Made by a program: the position numbers and the translations under genes. The notes beneath the pieces are model-generated. The model searched no databases, had not been told where the DNA came from, and saw nothing but the letters and a program-made list of their open reading frames with translations. Below, one piece after another: positions 22,135-30,589 of a stretch of 64,000 nt of DNA; within the stretch, counting starts at the first letter, position 1; each line of letters opens with the position of its first letter. Source of the stretch: a virus; IMG/VR virus record IMGVR_UViG_3300035703_000070, positions 1-64,000 of that record; one strand, 5' to 3'.

Positions 22135-23076
22135 ATGACGGCAGAGCAAGTATTCTGGAAGCGATGTTTTGACATTGCCCGCAAATGCGGGGCTCGCTTT
22201 CCAGAACTTGCTGCTGCTCAATGCTGCTTAGAAAGCGGCTTCGGTAAGCATTTTTCTGGCAAGAACAACATCCTTGGCCTCAAAGGCGATGGCTCCAATG
22301 TCTCGACAAAAGAGTTTTACGATGGTCAATGGGTGACAATCAAAGCGGGCTTCATTGATTTCCCTTCCATTGAAGCTTGCATTGAATACTTGGTCACTCG
22401 CTGGTACAAAGACTATCGACATTTCAAGGGCATCAACAAAGCCCCCAATCGCTATGCTGCGGCTCGCATGCTTTATCAGCAAAGTTATGCGACGGATCCC
22501 GACTACCCGGCAAAACTTTCAAAGCTGATGAAGCAATACGCTCCTGAATCTACAACTTCCACCATGATTGGCCCTAAAAAGCGTCCGCAAAATTTTGACT
22601 TCAAGCCTGGTGATTCTCACTTGGTCGTTAATGATGCCGTGGAAACCATGAAAGCTTTTTCCTACGAAGGAAAGCTGTTGTGGGAAATTCCTTGCCTTGC
22701 TCGTGGACAATACAGTGACTTTGAATGGCGCATCCAAAACAGTGACACTCCCGTGGGAATCTACCTATTTGGGGAAGTGCACAAAGACTACGAGCGCGTA
22801 GGCGACAAGCCTGCATATGATCGAACTTTGATGGCATATGGCTGGTACAGTTTCGACATGATTGACTTGGAAGGGCAGGAAAGAAATAATGGAAGGGCGG
22901 GAATTATGGCCCATGGGGGTGGCAGCGCTAATGGCTGGCCAGGCGCGTGGGCGCCCAACCAGCCGCTAGTGCCTTCTCATGGATGTCTTCGTCTAAGAAA
23001 TGTTGATCTTCGCGACAAAATTCTTCCACTTTACAGACAAGGCAAGATCTTCTGTTCCGTGTGGCAAGAAGGCTAG
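22135..23076 (+). CDS. Endolysin: glucosaminidase plus L,D-transpeptidase-type domain
   Basis: 313 residues. The N-terminal half (about 1-140) is a glucosaminidase-type domain with the catalytic Glu at 33 in CCLESGFG, then KNNILGLKG. The C-terminal half (about 155-310) has the YkuD L,D-transpeptidase active site: H260 (MAHGGG) and S281-H282-G283-C284-L-R (SHGCLRL), with the catalytic Cys. Phage lysins normally combine a glycosidase with a peptidase or amidase. A YkuD domain is unusual and might cut, swap or block wall cross-links. No signal peptide, so export depends on the membrane proteins just upstream. Confidence 0.85.
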   Translation: MTAEQVFWKRCFDIARKCGARFPELAAAQCCLESGFGKHFSGKNNILGLKGDGSNVSTKEFYDGQWVTIKAGFIDFPSIEACIEYLVTRWYKDYRHFKGINKAPNRYAAARMLYQQSYATDPDYPAKLSKLMKQYAPESTTSTMIGPKKRPQNFDFKPGDSHLVVNDAVETMKAFSYEGKLLWEIPCLARGQYSDFEWRIQNSDTPVGIYLFGEVHKDYERVGDKPAYDRTLMAYGWYSFDMIDLEGQERNNGRAGIMAHGGGSANGWPGAWAPNQPLVPSHGCLRLRNVDLRDKILPLYRQGKIFCSVWQEG

Positions 23077-23600
23077 TCAACGTGCTTCCATATTTTGCGC
23101 AAACGAATTGCGCTAATAACGGGCTGAGTTACTCCATAGGCTTCTGCCAAGTCAGCTTGCTTTTCATTACTAGCTCGTATAGCTAGCACGTCAGCTTCAG
23201 TAAGCTTGCTGGCTGGATTTGCAATGCCGCGCAAAATTGTGCCATGCCTAACTTTATCGGCTTCATTCTCAGCCTTTGTTCCCCAAGCCAAGTTATCAAG
23301 CCTGTTATTGCTGGGATCGCCATCCAGATGCCTGGCTTCACAATTCTCTGGGCGAGGACCAACAAATGCTTCGAGCGCCAAGTGATGAACAGGACGCTGT
23401 TTGTCTGGATTACGTAAAAGAACTCGCTTGTATTTTCTGCTCTTCCCAGACGAAGACGGAGTGAAGTAACGAACCCCAGTCCTCCTCCGACCAGAATTCG
23501 CCTTCACCCAGCGATCCAAGCTTCGCACCCGCCCAAAATTACTTACCTCGTAAATCCCTTCGTATCCAGCAATGGGGCGCCATTCTTCTATTATGGACAT
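23073..23600 (-). CDS. HNH homing endonuclease with NUMOD4
   Basis: 175 residues. NUMOD4 domain at 5-40 (EEWRPIAGYEGIYEVSNFGR), HNH_3 motif at about 90-130 (ARHLDGDPSNNRLDNLAWGT), and a C-terminal HTH-like region (KLTEADVLAIRASNE). A strong ribosome site (AAAGGAGGT) lies before the ATG. It runs antisense to the lysin and sits between the lysin stop and a plus-strand terminator, as expected for a recently inserted homing gene. Confidence 0.9.
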   Translation of the reverse strand: MSIIEEWRPIAGYEGIYEVSNFGRVRSLDRWVKANSGRRRTGVRYFTPSSSGKSRKYKRVLLRNPDKQRPVHHLALEAFVGPRPENCEARHLDGDPSNNRLDNLAWGTKAENEADKVRHGTILRGIANPASKLTEADVLAIRASNEKQADLAEAYGVTQPVISAIRLRKIWKHVD

Positions 23601-23626
23601 GATGCCTACCTCCTTTAGGTGTCCGT

Positions 23627-23662
23627 GGGCAGGGAATTGCAGTTCCGCTGCCCTTTTACTTT
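23627..23662 (+). terminator. Plus-strand terminator beyond the HNH gene
   Basis: Stem GGGCAG/CTGCCC with an inner GGAA/TTCC stem, followed by TTTTACTTT on the plus strand. It was probably the lysin terminator, now separated from the lysin by the HNH gene. Confidence 0.65.
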
Positions 23663-23670
23663 AACTTGCA

Positions 23671-24084
23671 ATGGACTATAGCTGGCGGGAATGGTTGCTT
23701 GCGTTGTGCTACGAGCTAGCTCTTGAGCTTGCCAAGCAACGCCCTTCCATCGCTTCTAAATGGTGGTACAAGCGGCTTCTGGAATGGTGCCGTCCTGCAT
23801 GGGTGGAGTGGAAAACGGAAACCACGCTGCAGGCCGTTGACAAGCAGGCCAAGGTCTTGGTGGAGCAATGGGAAGCAGAAGAGCGGGAACATCGATCAGA
23901 AGCGCTTGCAGCTAAGGCTCAGGAGCTTTTCCCTAAAGCCACTGTCACGCCATTGCCCAATACGGCAGTGCCTAGCGTGATGATCGTCCACGAGGCTCCA
24001 GACGACGCCAGCGACGCCATCAAGGCGCTTGGGGCTGAACTGCGCATCACCTGGACTCTTGGCAGTCCATCCCCTTCCCAATAA
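23671..24084 (+). CDS. Hypothetical protein
   Basis: 137 residues. Trp-rich amphipathic start (MDYSWREWLLALCYELALE), then a charged coiled coil (VEQWEAEEREHRSEALAA) and a C-terminal beta part. Function unknown. The stop lies 38 bases inside the convergent minus-strand gene. Confidence 0.7.
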   Translation: MDYSWREWLLALCYELALELAKQRPSIASKWWYKRLLEWCRPAWVEWKTETTLQAVDKQAKVLVEQWEAEEREHRSEALAAKAQELFPKATVTPLPNTAVPSVMIVHEAPDDASDAIKALGAELRITWTLGSPSPSQ

Positions 24085-24349
24085 GGTTGTGCAGGACCAT
24101 GAAATGGTCTAAGCCATCACCATATTCCAAGCCGAAAACGTTATAAATGGCCCAGCGATAGGTGCCATTGTCCTCCACTTCTGCTTTGTGCATCAGTTTG
24201 CACACCTGCCTAAACGCTCGTGCCCTGCCCTGATAATCAAGACTGTCCCACCACGCATCATCTTCAGCTCCTTGTTGCTTTTGAAAGGCGCCAAAAGACT
24301 CTCTAAGTTGTTTGATCTCTTTAGAGTTCAACCAATCTTCCATTGTCAT
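24047..24349 (-). CDS. Hypothetical protein
   Basis: 100 residues from MTMEDWLNSKEIKQLRES. The ATG at 24349 overlaps the upstream stop by 4 bases, which decides between three in-frame starts. Mixed helix and strand, aromatic-rich. No domain recognised. Confidence 0.7.
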   Translation of the reverse strand: MTMEDWLNSKEIKQLRESFGAFQKQQGAEDDAWWDSLDYQGRARAFRQVCKLMHKAEVEDNGTYRWAIYNVFGLEYGDGLDHFMVLHNLIGKGMDCQESR

Positions 24350-24540
24350 GCCATCGTCCGTCCTTGGAGACTGACGCGCAATGCTCTCCATTTGCGAGCC
24401 TCCTTTTCGTGATACGTCGCCCATTCCTCCACTGCATTAATGATTGAGCTGTAAGCCTGGCTGCAATCGTCCTGATTACACATCAACTCACACAGCGCCT
24501 CACTAATGGCTTCTTGCTGTTGCTTCAAATGTAAGTCCAA
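24346..24540 (-). CDS. Small helical hypothetical protein
   Basis: 64 residues, MDLHLKQQQEAISEALCELM at the start, helical with two Cys and a basic C-terminus. It starts just beyond the fibre module. No known domain. Confidence 0.65.
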   Translation of the reverse strand: MDLHLKQQQEAISEALCELMCNQDDCSQAYSSIINAVEEWATYHEKEARKWRALRVSLQGRTMA

Positions 24541-24577
24541 TGGAGGAAAGACTAGATGGTGAGATCATACCACCGTT

Positions 24578-25801
24578 TCACACCACTTCCACCCAGCCAA
24601 TCATCCCAAGAGTTTTTGCATTGACAGAGCTGTCCACCGTAAGAACAAGCGTGTCGCTAACCCCTGAGGCATTTTGCCCTAATGACAGTCGAATGGCCTC
24701 TGCCACTGCATAGTTATTGGCACTACCTTGGCTCACGAAGCCGGAGTCAATCACGGTGCCGCCAGTCGCCGTGCCACTTGTAGTCACTTCCACGTTGCCC
24801 CGTCCATTGTCGGCAGCGCTCCATGTGACGCCAGTCAATTCAGGGTTCAGACGAAGGCGCCAAAGCACCACGTCACTAGAGGCAGTGGTAGTAGAAATGC
24901 GCACAGGAAGGATGACATTGTCCGTGCGTCCGCTTGCCATGCGGATGCCAGCAGTAACACGCTCTCCAGAAGTGTTGGGAGCCGTAGCCAGGTCATGACT
25001 GACGGAGTAAATGGCACCATCCGGTTCATAGCCGCCCTCGCTTAATAGACTGCAGCAAATGTGTTTCATTGTCGCGCTAGATGCTTGCGCGGTTGAATTG
25101 TGCAGACGATAAGACAATGGCAGAATGGCAGTAGTCATGTAGACGCTACTTAGCGCATTGTAATGCTCAAATTCGTGGCAATAAGTGATCTCCCCGTTCA
25201 CGACGAAGCCACAGCGAACGCGACCCGAACCGAGCCACTCCAAATCTGCGGTAAAAATCTGCGCCTTAGAGAAATCTAAAGAGTCCAGCGTGTTGAGGTT
25301 CCACTCTGATTGATTGACCACGTTTTCTTGCACGCTGCCGCCTGCGTAGCTTCTAATGACAAACTGAATTGTTGTTCCGTTTGCTCGGACCATCACTCCA
25401 TTTTGATCATTGAAAAGACCCACCTCTTGGACAAGTCCGGGCGACAAAGGAGCACCAACAAAACTTTGTAAAAGCATCATGCTCTTACCGGCTTGATACG
25501 GAAAATTTTGCTTGGTGCGCCTTAGCACAGTGTCGCCGGACGCCGTAGTGGTCGCCATGGCCACGCTGCTTTGGTTAGCCAAGAAAGTGGAGGTGCCGCT
25601 TCCAACAATTGCGTCAAACCATTGATCAGGACGCTTGTCGTAGCGCATGGTGCTATCAAAAAGCGTGTAAGGGGCGCTAGTGCGTTGTCTACCAAACGCA
25701 TCTACCGCCCCGCTGTCAACGCCGGTTTGTAAAAGCTGGCCGCGATAATCAGCGAGAATATGCGTCTCGAACTGCTCACCGCCCTTGACTACTTGGCCCA
25801 T
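24578..25801 (-). CDS. Virion structural protein, tail-associated
   Basis: 407 residues. The opening with DAFGRQRTSAPYTLFDS and the blocks FPYQAGKSMMLLQSFV, RSYAGGSVQEN and a C-terminal beta-rich part ending in VDSSVNAKTLGMIGWVEVV resemble large structural proteins of cyanophages. It lies at the end of the fibre cluster and may be a distal fibre or host-interaction protein. Confidence 0.75.
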   Translation of the reverse strand: MGQVVKGGEQFETHILADYRGQLLQTGVDSGAVDAFGRQRTSAPYTLFDSTMRYDKRPDQWFDAIVGSGTSTFLANQSSVAMATTTASGDTVLRRTKQNFPYQAGKSMMLLQSFVGAPLSPGLVQEVGLFNDQNGVMVRANGTTIQFVIRSYAGGSVQENVVNQSEWNLNTLDSLDFSKAQIFTADLEWLGSGRVRCGFVVNGEITYCHEFEHYNALSSVYMTTAILPLSYRLHNSTAQASSATMKHICCSLLSEGGYEPDGAIYSVSHDLATAPNTSGERVTAGIRMASGRTDNVILPVRISTTTASSDVVLWRLRLNPELTGVTWSAADNGRGNVEVTTSGTATGGTVIDSGFVSQGSANNYAVAEAIRLSLGQNASGVSDTLVLTVDSSVNAKTLGMIGWVEVV

Positions 25802-25808
25802 TTGCTAG

Positions 25809-26063
25809 TTATTTTTTGTTTTCTCCATTGTACTGGTTTCCGCCATTGGCTTCTTCATATTCAGAGCCAATGCAAAGCATGGCATCCGCCACGGTGGACG
25901 ACCCATAACCGCAACCCAGCATGAACTGATAGAAAGCCCGTGTCACAGCAGTAGCGGTATCAGCGCTATAGGTGTGATTTATTTCTTGATAGGAGCATGT
26001 GTCGTGACACACGCCATCGTCAGAGAAACGATGGGAAAAGGAAATGGAGTTGACAAACGCCAT
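25809..26063 (-). CDS. Hypothetical tail-region protein
   Basis: 84 residues, MAFVNSISFSHRFSDDGV at the start, with Cys near residues 19 and 23 (CHDTC) and a helical middle (TAVTRAFYQFMLGCGYG). Function unknown. It sits between structural genes, so it may be a minor virion or assembly protein. Confidence 0.65.
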   Translation of the reverse strand: MAFVNSISFSHRFSDDGVCHDTCSYQEINHTYSADTATAVTRAFYQFMLGCGYGSSTVADAMLCIGSEYEEANGGNQYNGENKK

Positions 26064-26078
26064 GGGGAGGAGCGGAAA

Positions 26079-26105
26079 GGCTTTTCGAGATTAGCGCGAA
26101 AAGCC
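26079..26105 (-). terminator. Hairpin within the fibre operon
   Basis: Perfect nine-base stem GGCTTTTCG/CGAAAAGCC with a nine-base loop between two structural genes. On the minus strand it is followed by TTTCC. It may be a weak terminator or attenuator. Confidence 0.5.
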
Positions 26106-26195
26106 CACGAATCAAGACGCCCACGCGTTTTATAAGCATTTGTAATGCGTCAAGAAAAATGGCCGTTTTTGGATTGCTTTTCTTTATCAGCGTGC

Positions 26196-26471
26196 TCAGC
26201 AATCCACGGCGTCGGCGTACTCGGGCTGAGTCTTGAGCCAGGCGTAGCCAATGGCAAGTGGATTGTCGCCGGGCTGCAGCTCACTGGCGGGTGCGAACAG
26301 CGTGCGGTCATAGATTGGGCTGGCATTGGCGTGGCGTGCATCAGCGGTGGCGTAATGCGAGATTTGCATCAGGCATTGCTCCTTGTCGCAGCGCAGCAGA
26401 GTGATGCGGGCGTAGGTGTCGGCAAGCGGGATGCCGATGTTGGTTTCGGTCAAAGAAGTGGTGAAGGCCAT
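26196..26471 (-). CDS. Small tail-associated protein
   Basis: 91 residues, MAFTTSLTETNIGIPLADTY at the start and ITLLRCDKEQCLMQISHYAT after it. Similar short genes recur beside tail-fibre genes in siphoviruses, probably as virion accessory proteins. One-base overlap with the upstream fibre gene. Confidence 0.65.
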   Translation of the reverse strand: MAFTTSLTETNIGIPLADTYARITLLRCDKEQCLMQISHYATADARHANASPIYDRTLFAPASELQPGDNPLAIGYAWLKTQPEYADAVDC

Positions 26472-27610
26472 TAGAAGGTCATTTCAACAGTGGATATGCG
26501 GCAGACCCAACGAATCGTGGTGGCTGCTGCACCAGTCACTTCCACTTTGATGCCGCCGTTGGTCGTGTCTGCGGTAACGGCAACCAACCAAGCTGCAGCA
26601 CCAGCGTCGTTGTGGGTCATGGTGACGGTGGCCGTGCCAACCATGGTGGTGGAGGCTGCGTTAGCGCCGCGCTTGATTGCACCGTTGATGGTCCACCGGG
26701 CAGTATCACCAGCGCCGGTCACGCCAGCGATCACCTCACCCGAGAAGCTGTAGGCGCTGTTATTGGGCAGGATGACTTGGTTGGTGGTGCTGGCGGCGCT
26801 GGTGTCGCTGGTGAGGACTGTTGCGGTGGCGTCAGTGGTTTGGCGTCCCAGGAGAAGAAGGGCGGATTGGGTGACTCCTGTTGATCCTGCAATAGGAGCG
26901 TTGCAAGCAGGAAAAACGTGATAACCGCTAATGCTGCGTGTGTTGCCATAAGTGCCGCCTGCAACAAAAGAGCGGGAGCCGGAAGCGGTGTTATTTTGGC
27001 CGCCTGCGATGGCGGCACCGACGCCGGTTGTGAGGTTGCTAATGCCGCCTGCAACAATGGACCAGGTGGCGGAGGCGGTGTTCAAGTAGCCACCTCCCAC
27101 AAACGAATACTGCCCACTCGCCGTGTTGCCATTCCCCCCACACACCGTTGCGTGCGTGTTGGTTTGGGCGGTGTTGCTCTGGCCGCCGCCGACGAAGCTG
27201 TAGCTGCTGGATGCGGTGTTGCCGTTACCACCTGCAATTGTGCTACGAGTGCCGGACGAAGTATTTGAATCGCCACCTCCAATAGTGGCGAGGGTAGCGG
27301 AAGCGGTGTTGTTTTGACCCCCTCCAACGGTGGAATAGTTGCCAGATGCAACATAGGTATTGATTGTTCGAGATTTCTGCCAATCTGTGGCTGCAATTCC
27401 CCGTTTATTCCCACCCGCAGCCGTCCCATCCGGCACCTGCGCCAACGTTGCACCCGTGCCCTTGGCGACTAAAGCGATGTCAGCGTTAGCCACGCCCACC
27501 GGCGCTTCGCTGATTGCCGTCACCGGCGTAGTGCTATTGACGCCGCTGTTGAACAACCGCGCCACCAACCGCAGTGACGATGACGCCCAACCGATTGGAT
27601 TTACGTTCAC
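26471..27610 (-). CDS. Tail fibre with YadA-head-like repeats
   Basis: 379 residues. From about 95 to 225 there are about ten short repeats of the form (I/V)(A/G)GG.xNTASG(T/S), such as TVGGGQNNTASAT and FVGGGQSNTAQ. This is the pattern of left-handed beta-roll repeats in YadA-type trimeric adhesin heads. The C-terminal third is beta-rich and may be the receptor-binding or trimerisation part. An elongated trimeric fibre is likely. Confidence 0.8.
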   Translation of the reverse strand: MNVNPIGWASSSLRLVARLFNSGVNSTTPVTAISEAPVGVANADIALVAKGTGATLAQVPDGTAAGGNKRGIAATDWQKSRTINTYVASGNYSTVGGGQNNTASATLATIGGGDSNTSSGTRSTIAGGNGNTASSSYSFVGGGQSNTAQTNTHATVCGGNGNTASGQYSFVGGGYLNTASATWSIVAGGISNLTTGVGAAIAGGQNNTASGSRSFVAGGTYGNTRSISGYHVFPACNAPIAGSTGVTQSALLLLGRQTTDATATVLTSDTSAASTTNQVILPNNSAYSFSGEVIAGVTGAGDTARWTINGAIKRGANAASTTMVGTATVTMTHNDAGAAAWLVAVTADTTNGGIKVEVTGAAATTIRWVCRISTVEMTF

Positions 27611-28002
27611 GTCAGGTCACCTCCGAACGCCAGCACACGCACTGTGCCAGTGGTCGGTGCAACGGTGATCGTGGCGCCCAACTTGTAGCTCGCGCTTGGC
27701 AGCACCAGATCGGTGTAGGCCGTCACCAAACGGTAAGCCTTGGCGGTGTTGCTGCCCGTGGTGGCGCTGATCGTGATCTGATCAAACAGATCCCACTGCG
27801 TGCCGTCGTACAGGAACAAGTTGACCAATGCCGCCACCGTCGTCGCGGTGCCCTGCACGTTGACGCTCAAGATCCTGGTGCCAGCCGAGACACCCGTGAT
27901 CAGGTCGTTGATCGTGCCAGTGCCATCAGTGGCGGTGTTGGCCGTGCTAAGCGACACCCGGCCGATGCGGGGCGTCGAGATGAAAGCGGGAGAGGCAGCC
28001 AT
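27607..28002 (-). CDS. Tail-fibre-associated structural protein
   Basis: 131 residues, nearly all beta structure: VSLSTANTATDGTGT, LITGVSAGTRILSVNVQ, LFLYDGTQWDLFDQITISA. It resembles small beta-sandwich proteins in fibre clusters. The start overlaps the next gene by 4 bases. Confidence 0.65.
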   Translation of the reverse strand: MAASPAFISTPRIGRVSLSTANTATDGTGTINDLITGVSAGTRILSVNVQGTATTVAALVNLFLYDGTQWDLFDQITISATTGSNTAKAYRLVTAYTDLVLPSASYKLGATITVAPTTGTVRVLAFGGDLT

Positions 28003-28005
28003 GGC

Positions 28006-28272
28006 TTAGATGCAGATGCTGTTGAGGTACAAGTTGTCACCAACGGAACTGCCGCCACCGCCACCGCCTGCTGTGGCCCACGACAGCACGCCGGAGCCGT
28101 TGGTGCTAAGCACCTGGCCGCTGGTGCCATCCGTTGCCGGCAGTGTCCAGATACGGTTGGTGGTGATGGTTGCAGGGGCTTTGAAGCCAACATAAGCGGA
28201 CGAATCCGCATCCGCCAGCCGCAGCTCGCGCTGCGCGTTAAGAGCAATGTCAGTCTCAAAGACCCTTGCCAT
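28006..28272 (-). CDS. Short tail-fibre module
   Basis: 88 residues. GFKAPATITTNRIWTLP, then DGTSGQVLSTNGSGVLSWAT, is a common fibre module of cyanophages and other marine phages. It ends with a Gly-rich linker and a short hydrophobic tip. It shares its start helix (MARVFETDI) with the next gene upstream, MARKFFTDI. Confidence 0.75.
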   Translation of the reverse strand: MARVFETDIALNAQRELRLADADSSAYVGFKAPATITTNRIWTLPATDGTSGQVLSTNGSGVLSWATAGGGGGGSSVGDNLYLNSICI

Positions 28273-29063
28273 CAGCCAAGCACCACCACGCGATAGGCGT
28301 TAGAAGCCGGGGCCGTGGCGAACACCACAGCGACCGTGTTCACGCCAGTGCGCTGCACGTCCACTTCTACGTCGTCGTACTGTCCGCTGTTTGGGAACAC
28401 CCGCACCACGACATCCCTGGTGTTGAGGTTGTGGGTGACGGTGTAGCTGGTGTTGCTGCCATCGCCAACATCAGACGACACCTTCCGCAAACGGCCAGAC
28501 CAGTTGGCCAGCTTCAGCGGGGTGATGATGCGGGCGTCATCGGTGCCGGCGTCAACCTCGGCCTGCGTGGCAATCTCAGCGATGCCTGCCGTTGACTCGC
28601 TGGCGGCCGGTGCTGCAGCAGCAAACGATGTGAACAGCACGTTGCTGCTGTCGATCGTGCCGTTGACCTGCGTTTGCCGCCAAGTGGTACCAGCGTCGGT
28701 GCCCTCCTCGACGGTGATGATCGCCTGCTCTAGCTCGGCAAACGTGCTGGCATCAAGCGAGCGGGTCATCGCCACTGCTGAGCCGTTCCAGACGTAGATG
28801 CCGTTTTGGCTCTGCGTGGATTGGTTGCGGACCAGCACGCGGTCCTGGCTGGCCATCGTCACACCATCAATCGTCGAGCCAGGGCTGCTTAGATTAATGC
28901 TGCTTTGCGTGGCAACGCGAGCGCTGTCCTTCCAGGCCAGGCCCTCAATGGCGCTGTCAACGTAACTCTTGGGAACCGCATCACCCGCTGCGCTGGGAGT
29001 GGGGACGTTGATGACCTTCGACGTGCTTTGCAGGTCGATGTCAGTAAAAAACTTTCTTGCCAT
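28272..29063 (-). CDS. Tail fibre protein
   Basis: 263 residues. VPTPSAAGDAVPKSYVDSAI with LAWKDSARVATQ and QDRVLVRNQSTQSQNGIYVW are the common N-terminal modules of cyanophage fibres. The C-terminal part has TVTHNLNTRDVVVRVFPNSG and ends in beta strands. An N-terminal particle-attachment part and a C-terminal binding part are the likely layout. Confidence 0.8.
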   Translation of the reverse strand: MARKFFTDIDLQSTSKVINVPTPSAAGDAVPKSYVDSAIEGLAWKDSARVATQSSINLSSPGSTIDGVTMASQDRVLVRNQSTQSQNGIYVWNGSAVAMTRSLDASTFAELEQAIITVEEGTDAGTTWRQTQVNGTIDSSNVLFTSFAAAAPAASESTAGIAEIATQAEVDAGTDDARIITPLKLANWSGRLRKVSSDVGDGSNTSYTVTHNLNTRDVVVRVFPNSGQYDDVEVDVQRTGVNTVAVVFATAPASNAYRVVVLG

Positions 29064-29064
29064 G

Positions 29065-29433
29065 TTAAATTAGGCGAGCGAGGCCGGCGGACGCTGGATT
29101 CAGTATAACAACAGTTTGATTTGTGGATGGATGGGCAACTTCACAATCGATTTCTTGACTCCCGGAATCAAGAACTTCTACTGATGGCTTATAGCCAAGA
29201 TTGTGATTGATGGTCCAAGTTGTCGCGGGTGATTCTTGCGTGAACACATATGGGCTGACGCCCGCCGGCCCCTGTGGCCCAGGGGGGCCAATTGGACCTT
29301 GAGGGCCAGTGGCCCCTTGAGGGCCAAAAGCAGCGCTTTCGACAATAGTTTCGACGATGGGAGCAAGTGATACCACCACTTGCTGCTCATCTACAAGTAC
29401 AGTCGTCTGGTTTTCGTTGACTACGACAGTCAT
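29065..29433 (-). CDS. Collagen-like tail fibre protein
   Basis: 122 residues. A short collagen-like stretch at about 35-60 (GPQGATGPQGPIGPPGPQ) joins a beta-rich N-terminus to a C-terminal domain with WTINHNLGYKPSVEVLDS, another fibre module. A trimeric triple-helical linker is expected. Confidence 0.8.
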   Translation of the reverse strand: MTVVVNENQTTVLVDEQQVVVSLAPIVETIVESAAFGPQGATGPQGPIGPPGPQGPAGVSPYVFTQESPATTWTINHNLGYKPSVEVLDSGSQEIDCEVAHPSTNQTVVILNPASAGLARLI

Positions 29434-29768
29434 TTCCAGCTCAGTCCCGGATTAAAGAATGCAGTGCCTTCCAGAAGATAATACTTGCTATTGTCGGGCT
29501 CCACAATTAAAACGTCATATTGTCCTTGCTCAGTAATACCACTCGTCGTTGCAGCCTCGAGGCGAATCTTAAAAATGCCACTTGCTTGGCTCACATAGGG
29601 AGTGGAAAAATCAGCAAGCTTAGTCACACCAAGCTTGTCGTAAAGCTTGGAAGCAACTGTATAACCGCTCATATTAACTGGCGTACCATTGCCATCTTTG
29701 TACTGCACCTGCAGCTCAAAAGTGGCGCCTTGATGAATGGTGATGTCGTGGCGTCCCGGAGTAATCAT
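29430..29768 (-). CDS. Tail protein with immunoglobulin/BppU-like fold
   Basis: 112 residues. ITIHQGATFELQVQYKDGNG, then VNMSGYTVASKLYD and ITEQGQYDVLIVE follow the pattern of phage baseplate-upper-protein N-domains (a small beta-sandwich). It overlaps the collagen-like gene by 4 bases. Probably anchors fibres. Confidence 0.65.
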   Translation of the reverse strand: MITPGRHDITIHQGATFELQVQYKDGNGTPVNMSGYTVASKLYDKLGVTKLADFSTPYVSQASGIFKIRLEAATTSGITEQGQYDVLIVEPDNSKYYLLEGTAFFNPGLSWK

Positions 29769-29922
29769 TGTTTCATCTCCGTTGCAAATTGCGGTCTAAC
29801 AAGGCCGAGATTGCGCAATGCCAACGGTCACGATTTGTTTCATTATAGCCTTGGCCATGAAACAAACAATGGAAAAGGGAATTGTCGCTGATCGCCCCCG
29901 CCAGAACAGAAAAGAGATTGTC

Positions 29923-30063
29923 CTAGCGGCCTTGTCCACGAAGAGGCTTCTTTCCTCGTCTTGCGGGCCGCGAATTTTTGCCTTGCCCAATTGACGTGGT
30001 CTTAGGCTTGCTGATGATAATACGCTTGGAGCTTGACGCTCCAGCCTTGCTCTTGACGGCCAT
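29923..30063 (-). CDS. Small highly basic protein
   Basis: 46 residues, mostly Lys, Arg, Gly and Ser: MAVKSKAGASSSKRIIISK then GQGKNSRPARRGKKPL and GQGR. Short basic proteins with GQGK...RGQGK endings are common in cyanophages and lie among virion genes. Function unknown. It fills the gap between two tail genes. Confidence 0.65.
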   Translation of the reverse strand: MAVKSKAGASSSKRIIISKPKTTSIGQGKNSRPARRGKKPLRGQGR

Positions 30064-30123
30064 GAACGGAGGAAAACGAGGGTGCGATGGATGGTAAAGG
30101 GAAGTGCTCTAATTCCGCCGGGC

Positions 30124-30579
30124 TCAGTCAGCGTCGGCCAGTAAGCCAAGTGACGCCAGCTTGGTTTCCATCTCATTCAGGCGAATTTGCAAGTTGCGAA
30201 TCACCGACAACACAGTATTCCCTTCATCCTTGGTAACAAAACCAAAGCCTGTATTTTGCACCAAATCCTGCACAGCATACTCTGGCGTGCCAGGCGACGT
30301 GTGCGTGATAGTGGTCAGCTCATCAGTCAGCTCTGTCGGCTGCACCACAGGCGTGGCATTGAAAAAGCCGATCTTTTGACTGGGACTGGTGCCGAATTTG
30401 GTGCCAGTGGTCGTACCAGTGGCAATGTCAAGGGCGTCGGGAATCTTGAACAGTTCCGTCAGCGTGATACGCTTATTTTTACTAGAGGCCGACGCTTCAC
30501 TGATGTCAACAATCGGCAGGTAGTCGCCCGCCGCCGGAGTGGTCAGTGCTGTCAGGTCTGAAATCTTGCGGTCGGCCAT
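30124..30579 (-). CDS. Tail-fibre-associated protein
   Basis: 151 residues. MADRKISDLTALTTPAAGDY and LPIVDISEASASSKNKRITL are the N-terminal fibre module seen in many phages. The C-terminus is a coiled coil (VIRNLQIRLNEMETKLASLG), likely for trimerisation. Confidence 0.75.
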   Translation of the reverse strand: MADRKISDLTALTTPAAGDYLPIVDISEASASSKNKRITLTELFKIPDALDIATGTTTGTKFGTSPSQKIGFFNATPVVQPTELTDELTTITHTSPGTPEYAVQDLVQNTGFGFVTKDEGNTVLSVIRNLQIRLNEMETKLASLGLLADAD

Positions 30580-30589
30580 GGAAGTGGTT

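Noticed and set aside
21754-22221. Long minus-strand extension upstream of the HNH gene
   Set aside because: The extension is antisense to the holin-like and lysin genes and adds no recognisable domain; the HNH protein starts at 21663.
29796-30176. Minus-strand 126-codon frame overlapping the small basic protein
   Set aside because: Its sequence is Arg/Pro-rich and out of frame with the recognised basic protein at 29923-30063, which has the expected GQGK/RGQGR pattern.
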